Shown one piece after another: positions 9,337 through 18,543 of a stretch of DNA of 64,000 nt. Origin of the DNA: Chlorobium chlorochromatii (GTDB lineage: Bacteria > Bacteroidota > Chlorobiia > Chlorobiales > Chlorobiaceae); NCBI GenBank assembly GCA_020721255.1, contig DYND01000001.1, positions 104,318-168,317 of the forward strand, written 5' to 3'. The notes beneath the pieces were generated by a model. It was given only the letters and a program-made list of their open reading frames with translations, had not been told where the DNA came from and searched no databases. Each line of letters opens with the position of its first letter. Position 1 is the stretch's first letter. A program made the position numbers and the translations under genes.

Positions 9337-10737
9337 GTGAGCAATTTCCCTCGTTTGATGATATCTGCTGCCTGGAAAAGTTCAGGTAAAACCATGATTA
9401 GTCTTGGTATTTTGCGATATCTTTCAAATCAGGGGTTTGCAGTCAGTAGTTTCAAAAAGGGTCCAGATTATATTGATCCCATGTGGCATAAAGTTGCCAG
9501 TGGACATGAATGTTATAATCTCGACCCTTATTTGATGGGTGATAAGGCTTGTTTAAACTCGTTTCAACGTCATATTCTTGAAGATGAGACAACCTTTGTG
9601 CTTGTTGAGGGTAATCATGGGCTGCACGATGGTGTAGCACTCGATGGTTCTGATAGTTCCGCTGGTCTTGCTAAACTTCTTGACTTGCCAGTGTTGCTGG
9701 TTGTGGATAGTCGCAAAACCAGTAGAGGTGTTGCCGCACTTGTCATGGGTATGCAGGCGTTATCACCAGTTGTTAATGTGCAGGGGGTGATATTAAATCA
9801 TGTGAAAAATGCACGACAAGGTGAGAAGCAGAAAAAAGCGATTGAGCATTATTGTAAGGTTCCTGTTCTCGGCTTGATTCCTTTTGATTCCGAGCTGATA
9901 CTGCCAGAAAGGCATCTTGGTCTTACGACTGTTGATGAAACTGTTGGGGCTGAGAGTTTTATTCAGAGAGTTGCTGACAAGGTTATCAGTTGTTGTGATA
10001 TGCCAGCCATTCAAAAATTGTTTTATAATGCATCATATATGGAGCCAGAGTCGCTTCCACAGAATGTTGTATCACAAAACAAGAGAGCAAGAATCGGGGT
10101 TTTCAGAGATGCCGCATTTTGTTTTTACTATCCCGAAAATTTAAGTGCATTACAGTCACATGGTGCTGAACTTGTTTTTATCAATTCTCTTGAGTCGAGT
10201 TCGTTACCAGAGGTTGATGCTCTTTATTTAGGTGGTGGATTTCCTGAGTCCTTTTTTGTGCGGTTAAGTGCTAATATCGGGCTGTTGTATGATGTTCGTG
10301 CAAAAGTAGAGTCGGGTATGCCACTCTATGCGGAGTGTGGTGGATTTATTTATCTTTGTAAGAGTGCAAATTATAGCGGTATTACCTATTCTCTTGCAGG
10401 TGTTTTGCCGTTTGATCTTCAATTTGATCATAAACCAGCAGGCCATGGATATCTTGACCTGAGAAGTTCGGTTGATTCAGTCTGGTTTCCTCAAAATACT
10501 CTGCTGAAAGCTCATGAGTTTCACTATTCCAGTGTTATCTCACCTGTTGAGCATGGGTCTTATCAGTTTGATGTACTTCGGGGCACCGGTATAACAGGAA
10601 CGCGTGATGGTGCCTTGTATCGGAACCTCTTTGCTTCCTTTGCGCATTTGCATGTGGCAAGTTATCCACAGTGGGCAAAAAGATTTGTGGAACTTGCTAT
10701 GGCATTCAAGCAGTGTGGTTGCCGGTTGGAGCTATAA
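9337..10737 (+). CDS. dsrN: DsrN: cobyrinic acid a,c-diamide synthase-like, putative siroheme amidase
   Basis: CbiA-type P-loop (SAAWKSSGKTMISLGILRYL) and glutaminase-like half (ALYLGGGFPE, AECGGFIYL); GTG start; directly upstream of dsrC. Confidence 0.85.
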   Translation: MSNFPRLMISAAWKSSGKTMISLGILRYLSNQGFAVSSFKKGPDYIDPMWHKVASGHECYNLDPYLMGDKACLNSFQRHILEDETTFVLVEGNHGLHDGVALDGSDSSAGLAKLLDLPVLLVVDSRKTSRGVAALVMGMQALSPVVNVQGVILNHVKNARQGEKQKKAIEHYCKVPVLGLIPFDSELILPERHLGLTTVDETVGAESFIQRVADKVISCCDMPAIQKLFYNASYMEPESLPQNVVSQNKRARIGVFRDAAFCFYYPENLSALQSHGAELVFINSLESSSLPEVDALYLGGGFPESFFVRLSANIGLLYDVRAKVESGMPLYAECGGFIYLCKSANYSGITYSLAGVLPFDLQFDHKPAGHGYLDLRSSVDSVWFPQNTLLKAHEFHYSSVISPVEHGSYQFDVLRGTGITGTRDGALYRNLFASFAHLHVASYPQWAKRFVELAMAFKQCGCRLEL

Positions 10738-10968
10738 GTTTTTTTACGCAATAAAAACCTGAACTATTTTATCTGAAAATTTGAAAAATACTATATAAAT
10801 CATTAACTATACATTCATGTAGTCTGTTTCTATTTTTATAGTTTTTTCTGTTTCGTGTTGGTCAAAGTTAACGTAACTTGACAGATGCGTGAAGGTTAAT
10901 TTTGCGGGTTAAGCGTTAAATAATTAATTCATAATTCATAACATTTAATACACTTAAAGGAGTCGATT

Positions 10969-11304
10969 ATGGCTATTGATATCAATGGCATTCATTGTGA
11001 AACAGATGAAAATGGATACCTTGTCAATCTTGATGATTGGACGGAAGATGTTGCTATAGTTTTAGCTGAAGGCGAAGAGATTGAAATGGATGAGGCACAT
11101 TGGGATATAGTCAAGTTCCTCAGAAATTATTATCAGGAGTATCAGATTGCACCTGCTGTTAAAGTGCTGACCAAAGCTGTTGCAGCCGAAAAAGATATGG
11201 ATAAGAAAACAGCTTCTGAGTTTCTTTATGGTCTTTTCCCGAAAGGCCCAAGTTTACAGGCCTGTAAGATTGCGGGATTGCCAAAACCTACTGGTTGTGT
11301 TTAA
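10969..11304 (+). CDS. dsrC: DsrC sulfur carrier
   Basis: C-terminal arm QACKIAGLPKPTGCV with both conserved cysteines. Confidence 0.95.
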   Translation: MAIDINGIHCETDENGYLVNLDDWTEDVAIVLAEGEEIEMDEAHWDIVKFLRNYYQEYQIAPAVKVLTKAVAAEKDMDKKTASEFLYGLFPKGPSLQACKIAGLPKPTGCV

Positions 11305-11358
11305 AAGATTGAAAAAGGTTTGCTGATCCCAATTTACTGTGAATCAAAGGAGGTAATA

Positions 11359-12612
11359 ATGGAAGGCGCTCAAAAGGCAGCTTCAGATGAAGTAGTACGC
11401 GAAAATAATGGTGGTTCGAATGGAGATGAAAAGTTTCTTCATCCAACGCCAATGCTTGATGAACTCGAAAAAGGTCCATGGCCAAGTTTTATCTCTGGGT
11501 TCAAAGAGCTTGCAGAAAGAACAGAAAATCCCATGTTACGTGGGGTTATGGATCAGCTTGAGTATTCCTACAATACGAAGATGGGATACTGGAAAGGTGG
11601 TTTAGTTACTGTTGATGGTTATGGTGCTGGTGTTATTACTCGTTATTCCATGATCAAGGATAAATTTCCTGAAGCTACTGAATTTCATACTATGCGTATT
11701 CAGCCAGCACCAGGTCTTCATTACAATACAGAAATGTTGCGTGGTCTTTGTGATACTTGGGAAAAATATGGTAGTGGCATTATTACCCTGCATGGACAGA
11801 CTGGTGATATCATGCTTCAGGGTATTGTGCAGGATAAAGTTCAAGCCTGTTTTGATGAGTTGAACAAGGATGGTTGGGATCTTGGTGGCGCAGGTGCAGG
11901 TGTGCGTACTGCTGTTTCATGTATTGGTCCAGGTCGTTGTGAAAATGCTTGTTATGATAATCTTGAGGCACATCTGCAGATCATAAAGCATTTTATCGGA
12001 CCACTTCACCGTCCGGAATGGAACTATAAAATCAAGTTTAAATTCTCGGCTTGTCCTAATGATTGTACAAACGCAATCATGCGTTCCGATCTGGCAGTTA
12101 TTGGTACATGGAAAGACTCTATCCAGATTGAACCGGAAGAGGTTAAAGCATGGATTGCAGAGAAAGGTATGGACGCTCTTGTTAATCAGGTGCTTAATCT
12201 TTGCCCTACTCATGCAATATCTCTCAAAGATGGTGAGATGGTTATTGACAGTCAAGATTGTGTGCGTTGTATGCACTGCTTGAATGCTATGCCAAAAGCC
12301 TTGTCACCCGGTAAAGAGCGTGGCATATCACTGTTGATGGGTGGTAAGAATACACTTAAGGTTGGTGTCAATATGGGTTCCCTGATTATTCCATTCATGA
12401 AGATGGAAACGGATGAGGATAGGGAAGAGTTTATCGAACTTGTCGAAGAGATTATTGACTGGTGGGACGATAATGGTCTTGATCATGAGCGTATTGGTGA
12501 AACCATTGAACGTGTCGGTTTGAAGCAGTTTATTGAGGGCGTTGGGCTTGATGTAGATATTAACATGGTTACAAGACCACGTGATAATCCTTATTTCAAG
12601 GCTAAGTACTGA
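11359..12612 (+). CDS. dsrA: Reverse-type dissimilatory sulfite reductase alpha subunit
   Basis: CIGPGRCENAC, CPNDC and ferredoxin-like CVRCMHC motifs; RBS AAAGGAGG before the ATG at 11359. Confidence 0.95.
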   Translation: MEGAQKAASDEVVRENNGGSNGDEKFLHPTPMLDELEKGPWPSFISGFKELAERTENPMLRGVMDQLEYSYNTKMGYWKGGLVTVDGYGAGVITRYSMIKDKFPEATEFHTMRIQPAPGLHYNTEMLRGLCDTWEKYGSGIITLHGQTGDIMLQGIVQDKVQACFDELNKDGWDLGGAGAGVRTAVSCIGPGRCENACYDNLEAHLQIIKHFIGPLHRPEWNYKIKFKFSACPNDCTNAIMRSDLAVIGTWKDSIQIEPEEVKAWIAEKGMDALVNQVLNLCPTHAISLKDGEMVIDSQDCVRCMHCLNAMPKALSPGKERGISLLMGGKNTLKVGVNMGSLIIPFMKMETDEDREEFIELVEEIIDWWDDNGLDHERIGETIERVGLKQFIEGVGLDVDINMVTRPRDNPYFKAKY

Positions 12613-12707
12613 TCTAAAAGGCTACTGTATTTATTGAAAGGCAACACTCTTGATGAGGCGATAAGAATCCCTCATAAGCAAGGAAAAATACTAAGGAATC
12701 AAACACT

Positions 12708-13787
12708 ATGAGCAGTCCTGAAACTAAGTGGAAGACCATTGAATCGGGGCCTCACTCCTATGAAGAGGCTTTGCACCCGGTTGTAAGAAAGAATTACGGG
12801 AAATGGAAATATCATGAAATTCCTAAACCGGGGGTTTTAAAACATGTTGCATTAAGTGGTGATGCTATCTACACCGTTCGAGCAGGAACGCCTCGGCAGG
12901 ATACTGTAGATATGGTTCGTCGTCTTTGTGATATTGCAGATAAATATTGTGACGGATATCTGCGGTTTACGGTAAGAAACAATGTTGAATTTCTAACACC
13001 GAATGAGGCTCATATTGAGCCAATGATTGCTGAGCTTGAGGCGATGGGTTTCCCGGTTGGCGGAACAGGCTCTTGTGTATCTGCGGTTTCGCACACACAA
13101 GGCTGGCTTCATTGCGATATTCCTGCTACCGATGCTTCCGGCGTTGTAAAATCAATGATGGATACAGTTTATAATGAGTTTAAGGATATGAAGATGCCAA
13201 ACAAAGTGCGTCTTTCTACTTCTTGCTGTTCAATTAACTGTGGTGGTCAGGCTGATATTGCTGTTGTGGTTAAGCATACTCGCCCTCCCCGTATTAACCA
13301 TGAAAATCTCTCGACTATCTGTGAATTACCAAAGGCAGTTGCTCGCTGTCCTGTTGCCGCAATACGTCCTACAGTGATTAATGGCAAGAAAACACTTATG
13401 GTTGACGAAGAGAAATGTATTTGTTGTGGTGCCTGCTTTGGTGCTTGCCCTGCTATGGAAATTAACCATCCAGAGCATTCAAAATTTGCAGTATGGGTTG
13501 GCGGTAAAAATAGTAATGCACGTACGAAGCCTTCGACAATGAGTATTGTTGCACATAATTTACCGAATAACCCTCCACGTTGGCCAGAAGTAACCGATGT
13601 ACTTGGAAGGATTCTTACAGCATACAAAGCGGGTGGACGTCCCTGGGAAAGAGTTGGGGAATGGATTAACCGAATTGGCTGGAAGCGCTTCTTTGAAGAA
13701 ACAGGATTAAAGTTTGATGATGATATGATTGATAGTTACCGTCATGCAAGGACGACCTTCAATCAGTCTGCTCATGTTCGCTTTTAG
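12708..13787 (+). CDS. dsrB: Reverse-type dissimilatory sulfite reductase beta subunit
   Basis: TSCCSINCGG siroheme motif; CICCGACFGACP 4Fe-4S domain. Confidence 0.95.
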   Translation: MSSPETKWKTIESGPHSYEEALHPVVRKNYGKWKYHEIPKPGVLKHVALSGDAIYTVRAGTPRQDTVDMVRRLCDIADKYCDGYLRFTVRNNVEFLTPNEAHIEPMIAELEAMGFPVGGTGSCVSAVSHTQGWLHCDIPATDASGVVKSMMDTVYNEFKDMKMPNKVRLSTSCCSINCGGQADIAVVVKHTRPPRINHENLSTICELPKAVARCPVAAIRPTVINGKKTLMVDEEKCICCGACFGACPAMEINHPEHSKFAVWVGGKNSNARTKPSTMSIVAHNLPNNPPRWPEVTDVLGRILTAYKAGGRPWERVGEWINRIGWKRFFEETGLKFDDDMIDSYRHARTTFNQSAHVRF

Positions 13788-13806
13788 ACCTTATAGGAGA
13801 TAATTC

Positions 13807-15546
13807 ATGAAGGGAGAATCAAATCCAGTTCTCGATTTTGCAACATCATACGTCTTTCCGAAGTTCAGTGAACAGAAAGGAACAGATAAGATTGTTGCAT
13901 TTGGAGACCATAGTCACAAATGTCCGGTGTATGTTCCGCAGACTCCGCCTTGTTCGGCAGAATGCCCTGCGGGCGAAAATATTCGAGGGTATCACCGTTT
14001 TCTGAATGGTACTGAAAAGTCTGATAATCCTTGGAAATCAGCATGGGAAACCCTGGTAGATGCAAATCCATTTCCTGCTGTTATGGGCAGGATTTGTCCA
14101 CATCCATGTCAAGGTGCATGTAATCGTCAGTTTCACGATCAAAGTGTAGCGATTAATGCTGTTGAGCAGGCAATAGGTAATTATGGCATTGCCGAAGGCT
14201 TACAGTTGCCGGGGCCAGGTCCTGATACAGGCAAAAAAGTTGCTGTTATTGGCGGTGGTCCTGCCGGTCTTTCAGCAGCATATCAGCTTCGCCGTAAAGG
14301 TCATGCCGTTACTCTTTATGATGCCAATGCAAAGCTTGGTGGTATGGTGCTATATGGTATTATGGGTTATCGAGTTGATCGTTCTGTTTTAGAAAAAGAA
14401 ATTCAGCGCATTATAGCTCTTGGTGTTGAAACGAGGATGGGTGTTCGGGTTGGCAAAGATATTACGCTTGAGCAGCTTGAGGCTCAGTATGATGCAGTCT
14501 TTGTTGGCGTTGGAGCGCAAGTTGGCAGAGGGTTACCAGTACAAGGTGCAGCAGACACTCCAGGAGTTACAAACGCAATTGATTTTCTGAGAAACTACGA
14601 GGTTCAAGGTGATGACATTGCTATTGGTAAAAAAGTGCTTGTTATTGGTGATGGTAATGTAGCAATGGATGTAGCACGTCTTGCTCTTCGTCTTGGTTCT
14701 GAGGCAGCAGTTGTGGCAGGTGTTCCAAGAGAAGAGATGGCTTGCTTCCAGATTGAGTTTGATGATGCTGCGCGTGAAGGTGCTGTAATGCATTACATGA
14801 CGGGTGCGCTCGAACTTGTTACAGATGAAGAGGGTTCACTCAAAGGGTTGCGTTGCGCTACAATGGTGAAAAAAGCCAAAGGTGAAGAGGGGTGGAATTC
14901 ACCAATTCCGTTCTTCAGGTATAAAAATAGTGATGAGACATGTGTTATTGAGGCTGATATGATTGTTGCTGCTATTGGGCAGACAACAAATATGCAAGGC
15001 TTGGAATCAGTTGTCAATGGTGCACCTTGGATGCGTGTTGATCGTTATTATCGTCTTGCAGGTAAAGAGAATGTTTTTGGTGGTGGTGATGCTATTAAAG
15101 TTGATCTTATCACCACAGCAGTAGGGCATGGGCGTAAGGCAGCCGCCTCGATTGATGCTTTTCTTAAAGGAGAGCCAATGCCTGAACAGGGTTATCGTGA
15201 AGTAACAAAAGTAAGCAAGCAGGATGTTCTTTACTTTTTGCCTTCAGATCAGGCAACGAGAGAAACTATTGAGCTTGATGATGTAGTTGGTAATCACGAT
15301 GAACTGCTTGTTGCTCTTGATCAAGAACAGGCAAAGGCAGAATCTGCACGCTGTATGAGTTGTGGGTTATGTTTTGACTGTAAGCAGTGCGTCTCTTTCT
15401 GTCCACAAGAAGCTATTACCAGATTCAGGGATAATCCATCGGGTGAGATAGTTTATACAAATTATTCTAAATGCGTAGGTTGCCACCTCTGTTCATTGGT
15501 ATGCCCTTCAGGGTATATTCAAATGGGAATGGGAGATGGTTTGTAA
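13807..15546 (+). CDS. dsrL: DsrL NAD(P)H:acceptor oxidoreductase (GltD-like)
   Basis: FAD GGGPAGLSAAYQLRRKGH and nucleotide-binding GDGNVAMDVARLALRLG motifs; C-terminal ferredoxin domain. Confidence 0.9.
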   Translation: MKGESNPVLDFATSYVFPKFSEQKGTDKIVAFGDHSHKCPVYVPQTPPCSAECPAGENIRGYHRFLNGTEKSDNPWKSAWETLVDANPFPAVMGRICPHPCQGACNRQFHDQSVAINAVEQAIGNYGIAEGLQLPGPGPDTGKKVAVIGGGPAGLSAAYQLRRKGHAVTLYDANAKLGGMVLYGIMGYRVDRSVLEKEIQRIIALGVETRMGVRVGKDITLEQLEAQYDAVFVGVGAQVGRGLPVQGAADTPGVTNAIDFLRNYEVQGDDIAIGKKVLVIGDGNVAMDVARLALRLGSEAAVVAGVPREEMACFQIEFDDAAREGAVMHYMTGALELVTDEEGSLKGLRCATMVKKAKGEEGWNSPIPFFRYKNSDETCVIEADMIVAAIGQTTNMQGLESVVNGAPWMRVDRYYRLAGKENVFGGGDAIKVDLITTAVGHGRKAAASIDAFLKGEPMPEQGYREVTKVSKQDVLYFLPSDQATRETIELDDVVGNHDELLVALDQEQAKAESARCMSCGLCFDCKQCVSFCPQEAITRFRDNPSGEIVYTNYSKCVGCHLCSLVCPSGYIQMGMGDGL

Positions 15547-15589
15547 GCACCGGAATAAGCAACCATGAAAATAAGGAGATAAAGTATTT

Positions 15590-15958
15590 ATGTCTCAAGA
15601 TGTTATACTTCAGGTGGAAGAGGCAATTTCAGGTTCTCGAAAGTGGGCTGAAACAGGTTGGTCTGTAAAATTTGGACCTCGTAGAGTAGAAGTGTCATCG
15701 CTTAAGGAGGCACAGGCACTCCCGAAAAGTTTCGTCTATCGGCAAGAGGCTATCAGTTATTGGAATCAGGCAAATCTTACCGGCAATGAGGCGGCGGATT
15801 CAGGGGAAAAAGCTTTAGCAGCGCTTAGGAATAATGATATTGCTGTTGCTGGCGATGTACTCTATTTTTGCCAATTTATTGAAAAACCATTTGCAGAGAG
15901 TGCAAAAACATGGTTACCTCTGTATGAGACATTTCAGCAGAAGCGTGCCGAACTATAA
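15590..15958 (+). CDS. dsrU: DsrU-like small protein of unknown function
   Basis: Position between dsrL and dsrE as in green sulfur bacterial dsrCABLUEFH clusters; no recognised domain. Confidence 0.6.
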   Translation: MSQDVILQVEEAISGSRKWAETGWSVKFGPRRVEVSSLKEAQALPKSFVYRQEAISYWNQANLTGNEAADSGEKALAALRNNDIAVAGDVLYFCQFIEKPFAESAKTWLPLYETFQQKRAEL

Positions 15959-16008
15959 GAGTTCGGCAATGCTGATTTTTTCATCAACTTTAAATAAACT
16001 GACCGACA

Positions 16009-16368
16009 GTGAAAATAGGAATTTTACTTAAGGAAGGGCCTTACAACCATCAAGCATCTGATACAGCATTTAAGTTTGCTGAAGCTGCTATAGCAAAAGG
16101 TCATACGGTTGACGCGGTTTTTCTGTATAATGATGGCGTTACCAATGTTACGAAACTCATGGATCCACCACAAGATGACCGTAATATCTCTGGTCGATGG
16201 AGTGAGTTAAGTCAAAAGCATGGCGTAGAAATTCTGGCTTGCATAGCAGCATCGAAACGCAGGGGTATTAATGACGATGTTCTTGTTCAGGGTAGTTCAA
16301 TTACAGGTCTTGGAACCTTGACTGATATTGCTATTCGTAATGATAGACTCGTAACCTTTGGAGATTGA
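16009..16368 (+). CDS. dsrE: DsrE sulfurtransferase subunit
   Basis: MKIGILLKEGPYNHQASDTAFKFAEAAIAKGH; first gene of dsrEFH. Confidence 0.9.
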   Translation: MKIGILLKEGPYNHQASDTAFKFAEAAIAKGHTVDAVFLYNDGVTNVTKLMDPPQDDRNISGRWSELSQKHGVEILACIAASKRRGINDDVLVQGSSITGLGTLTDIAIRNDRLVTFGD

Positions 16369-16373
16369 TACTT

Positions 16374-16745
16374 ATGGAAAATGGAAATATCAATAAAATA
16401 ATGCATGTTTTGCGTCATGCACCTCATGGTACTATTTACACTTATGAGGGATTAGAAATGATCCTTATAATGGCTGCTTATGAGCAAGATCTTTCTGTGG
16501 TGTTTATTGGCGATGGAGTTTATGCCCTTAAAAAGAACCAGGAAACGGCAGGAATCGGTATTAAAGGATTTTCAAAGACGTTTATGGCTCTTGACGGCTA
16601 TGATGTTGAGAAGTTGTATGTCGATAAACTGTCGCTTGAAGAGCGTGGCTTAACAGAAGATGATTTAGTTGTAGATGTTGAAGTTCTTGATTCTGCAACA
16701 ATTGGTAGCCTGATGAAGGAACAGGATGTCATTATTCACCATTGA
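16374..16745 (+). CDS. dsrF: DsrF sulfurtransferase subunit
   Basis: Position and DsrF/TusC-like sequence (VVFIGDGVYALKKNQE). Confidence 0.88.
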   Translation: MENGNINKIMHVLRHAPHGTIYTYEGLEMILIMAAYEQDLSVVFIGDGVYALKKNQETAGIGIKGFSKTFMALDGYDVEKLYVDKLSLEERGLTEDDLVVDVEVLDSATIGSLMKEQDVIIHH

Positions 16746-16758
16746 TTTTGGATAAACT

Positions 16759-17052
16759 ATGTTGCATACTATCAATAAATCCCCATTTGAAACCAATACT
16801 TTTGACACTTGTATCAGGTTTCTTGTTCAGGGTGATCCTATTCTTTTGATTGAAGATGGTGTTTATGCTGTACAGGCAGGGAATAAGTTTTCATCGACAA
16901 TCGAGACTATTTTGAAAACTAACCCTGTTTACGCACTTCAACCCGACTTGTCTGCTCGTGGAATAACACTGACTACTGACGGTGTACAATGCATTGATTA
17001 TGATGGCTTTGTTGCACTTGTTGAAGAGCATCAAGTTAATAGCTGGTTTTAA
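16759..17052 (+). CDS. dsrH: DsrH sulfurtransferase subunit
   Basis: MLHTINKSPFETNTFDTCIRFLVQGDPILLIEDGVYA, DsrH/TusB-like. Confidence 0.9.
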   Translation: MLHTINKSPFETNTFDTCIRFLVQGDPILLIEDGVYAVQAGNKFSSTIETILKTNPVYALQPDLSARGITLTTDGVQCIDYDGFVALVEEHQVNSWF

Positions 17053-17087
17053 TTTTATGACATTTTGATATTGTTATCCAGTCACTT

Positions 17088-17549
17088 ATGAATACAACTT
17101 TGGTGCACTTTTTGGATGCCAACAAGAATGTTATTCTTCAGCAGTGGCTGGATAGCACACTTGCAATTTTTCCAGAACGAATGGGTTCGGGAACACCAGT
17201 TTCAGAAGTGTTTTCCGTAGCTCTTGAAAAGATTTTATCTGAGCTTGACAATTGTGATAACAATTGTAGAACAGCTCTTGATGATGTTACACGAATTTTA
17301 GCAATACAAACTTTTCAACCATCCAAAGCACTCTCAATGTTTTTGGAATTGAAAAAAATTTTGCGTCAAATGATGAGGAAATCCAATGTGGCAGATATAT
17401 CAATTCAAGAGGATGTTTTCTCTCGTATTGACCTGCTCATTCTTGATGCTTTTGATTCCTATATGAGCCATCGGGAAAAAATATATCAACTTAAAGTCGA
17501 AGAAGGTAAGAGACGGGTGTTTATGGCATTAAGGAGGGTTGAAGCATGA
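17088..17549 (+). CDS. dsrT: DsrT (RsbRD N-terminal-like domain protein)
   Basis: Position between dsrH and dsrM; helical protein resembling RsbRD N-terminal domain. Confidence 0.7.
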   Translation: MNTTLVHFLDANKNVILQQWLDSTLAIFPERMGSGTPVSEVFSVALEKILSELDNCDNNCRTALDDVTRILAIQTFQPSKALSMFLELKKILRQMMRKSNVADISIQEDVFSRIDLLILDAFDSYMSHREKIYQLKVEEGKRRVFMALRRVEA

Positions 17550-18541
17550 AAAAAGTAATAATGCCCTTTGTTATGGTTGTTGTCTTAGCCATGACTCCCT
17601 ATCTTGCAGTGCATTATGCAGGACTTACATACTTGTTTGGTGTTATCATTCCTTATACTGCCGCTGTTGTACTTGTTCTTGGTGTATTATGGCGTTTGTT
17701 TAATTGGTTGCGTCGTCCAGTTCCTTTTTGCATTCCTACAACCTGTGGTCAAGAAAAATCTTTTGCATGGATTAAGCATGATCGGATTGAAAATCCTACA
17801 AATTCATTGCAGGCAGGAATACGAGTGCTGACGGAAGTTTTATTTTTTCGTTCACTCTTTCGCAACACGAAAGCTGAGTGGCACAAAGATGCTAATCTTG
17901 CTTATGGGTCGCATAAATGGTTATGGCTGGGTGGTCTTGTTTTTCACTGGTCACTCTTGATTATTGTTTTGCGACATGCTCGTTTCTTTTTTGTGATGGT
18001 GCCTGGTTTTGTTGATTTCCTTGACCATGCGGATGGTTTTTTTGATATAATATTACCAACATTTTATGTTACCGATGCGTTAGCTCTTGCTGCAGTTACA
18101 TTTCTTTTTGTACGTCGTTTGAGCGATGCTAAAATGCGCATACTATCACTACCTACCGACTATTTCCCACTCTTGCTTATAGGCGCTATTGTTGTTGTTG
18201 GTGTTCTCATGCGTTATGTTGTACGGTTGGATATCATGCCAGTTAAAGATCAGATGCTGCGATTAGTCAATTTCAGTTTTGATGCCCCTGGTGAAATAGG
18301 TACATTATTTTACGTACACCTATTTTTAGTCTCTGTTCTTGCCATCTATTTCCCTTTCAGCAAGCTAATGCACGCTGGAGCGATTTTTTTGAGTCCTACG
18401 CGTAATCTTGCCAACAACAGTCGCATTAAACGTCATATTAATCCATGGAATAAGGATATAAAGTTTAAAACTTACTCTGAGTATGAGGATGACTATCGTG
18501 ACAAGATGAAAAAGGCTAATCTGCCGCTTGAAAAGCAATAA
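17546..18541 (+). CDS. dsrM: DsrM cytochrome b-like membrane subunit
   Basis: Polytopic NarI-like protein; ATGA overlap with dsrT. Confidence 0.88.
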   Translation: MKKVIMPFVMVVVLAMTPYLAVHYAGLTYLFGVIIPYTAAVVLVLGVLWRLFNWLRRPVPFCIPTTCGQEKSFAWIKHDRIENPTNSLQAGIRVLTEVLFFRSLFRNTKAEWHKDANLAYGSHKWLWLGGLVFHWSLLIIVLRHARFFFVMVPGFVDFLDHADGFFDIILPTFYVTDALALAAVTFLFVRRLSDAKMRILSLPTDYFPLLLIGAIVVVGVLMRYVVRLDIMPVKDQMLRLVNFSFDAPGEIGTLFYVHLFLVSVLAIYFPFSKLMHAGAIFLSPTRNLANNSRIKRHINPWNKDIKFKTYSEYEDDYRDKMKKANLPLEKQ

Positions 18542-18543
18542 TT

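Noticed and set aside
12649-12682. Hairpin between dsrA and dsrB (TGAGG...CCTCA)
   Set aside because: Only a 5-bp core stem with bulged extension and no T-run; too weak to call a processing or attenuation signal.
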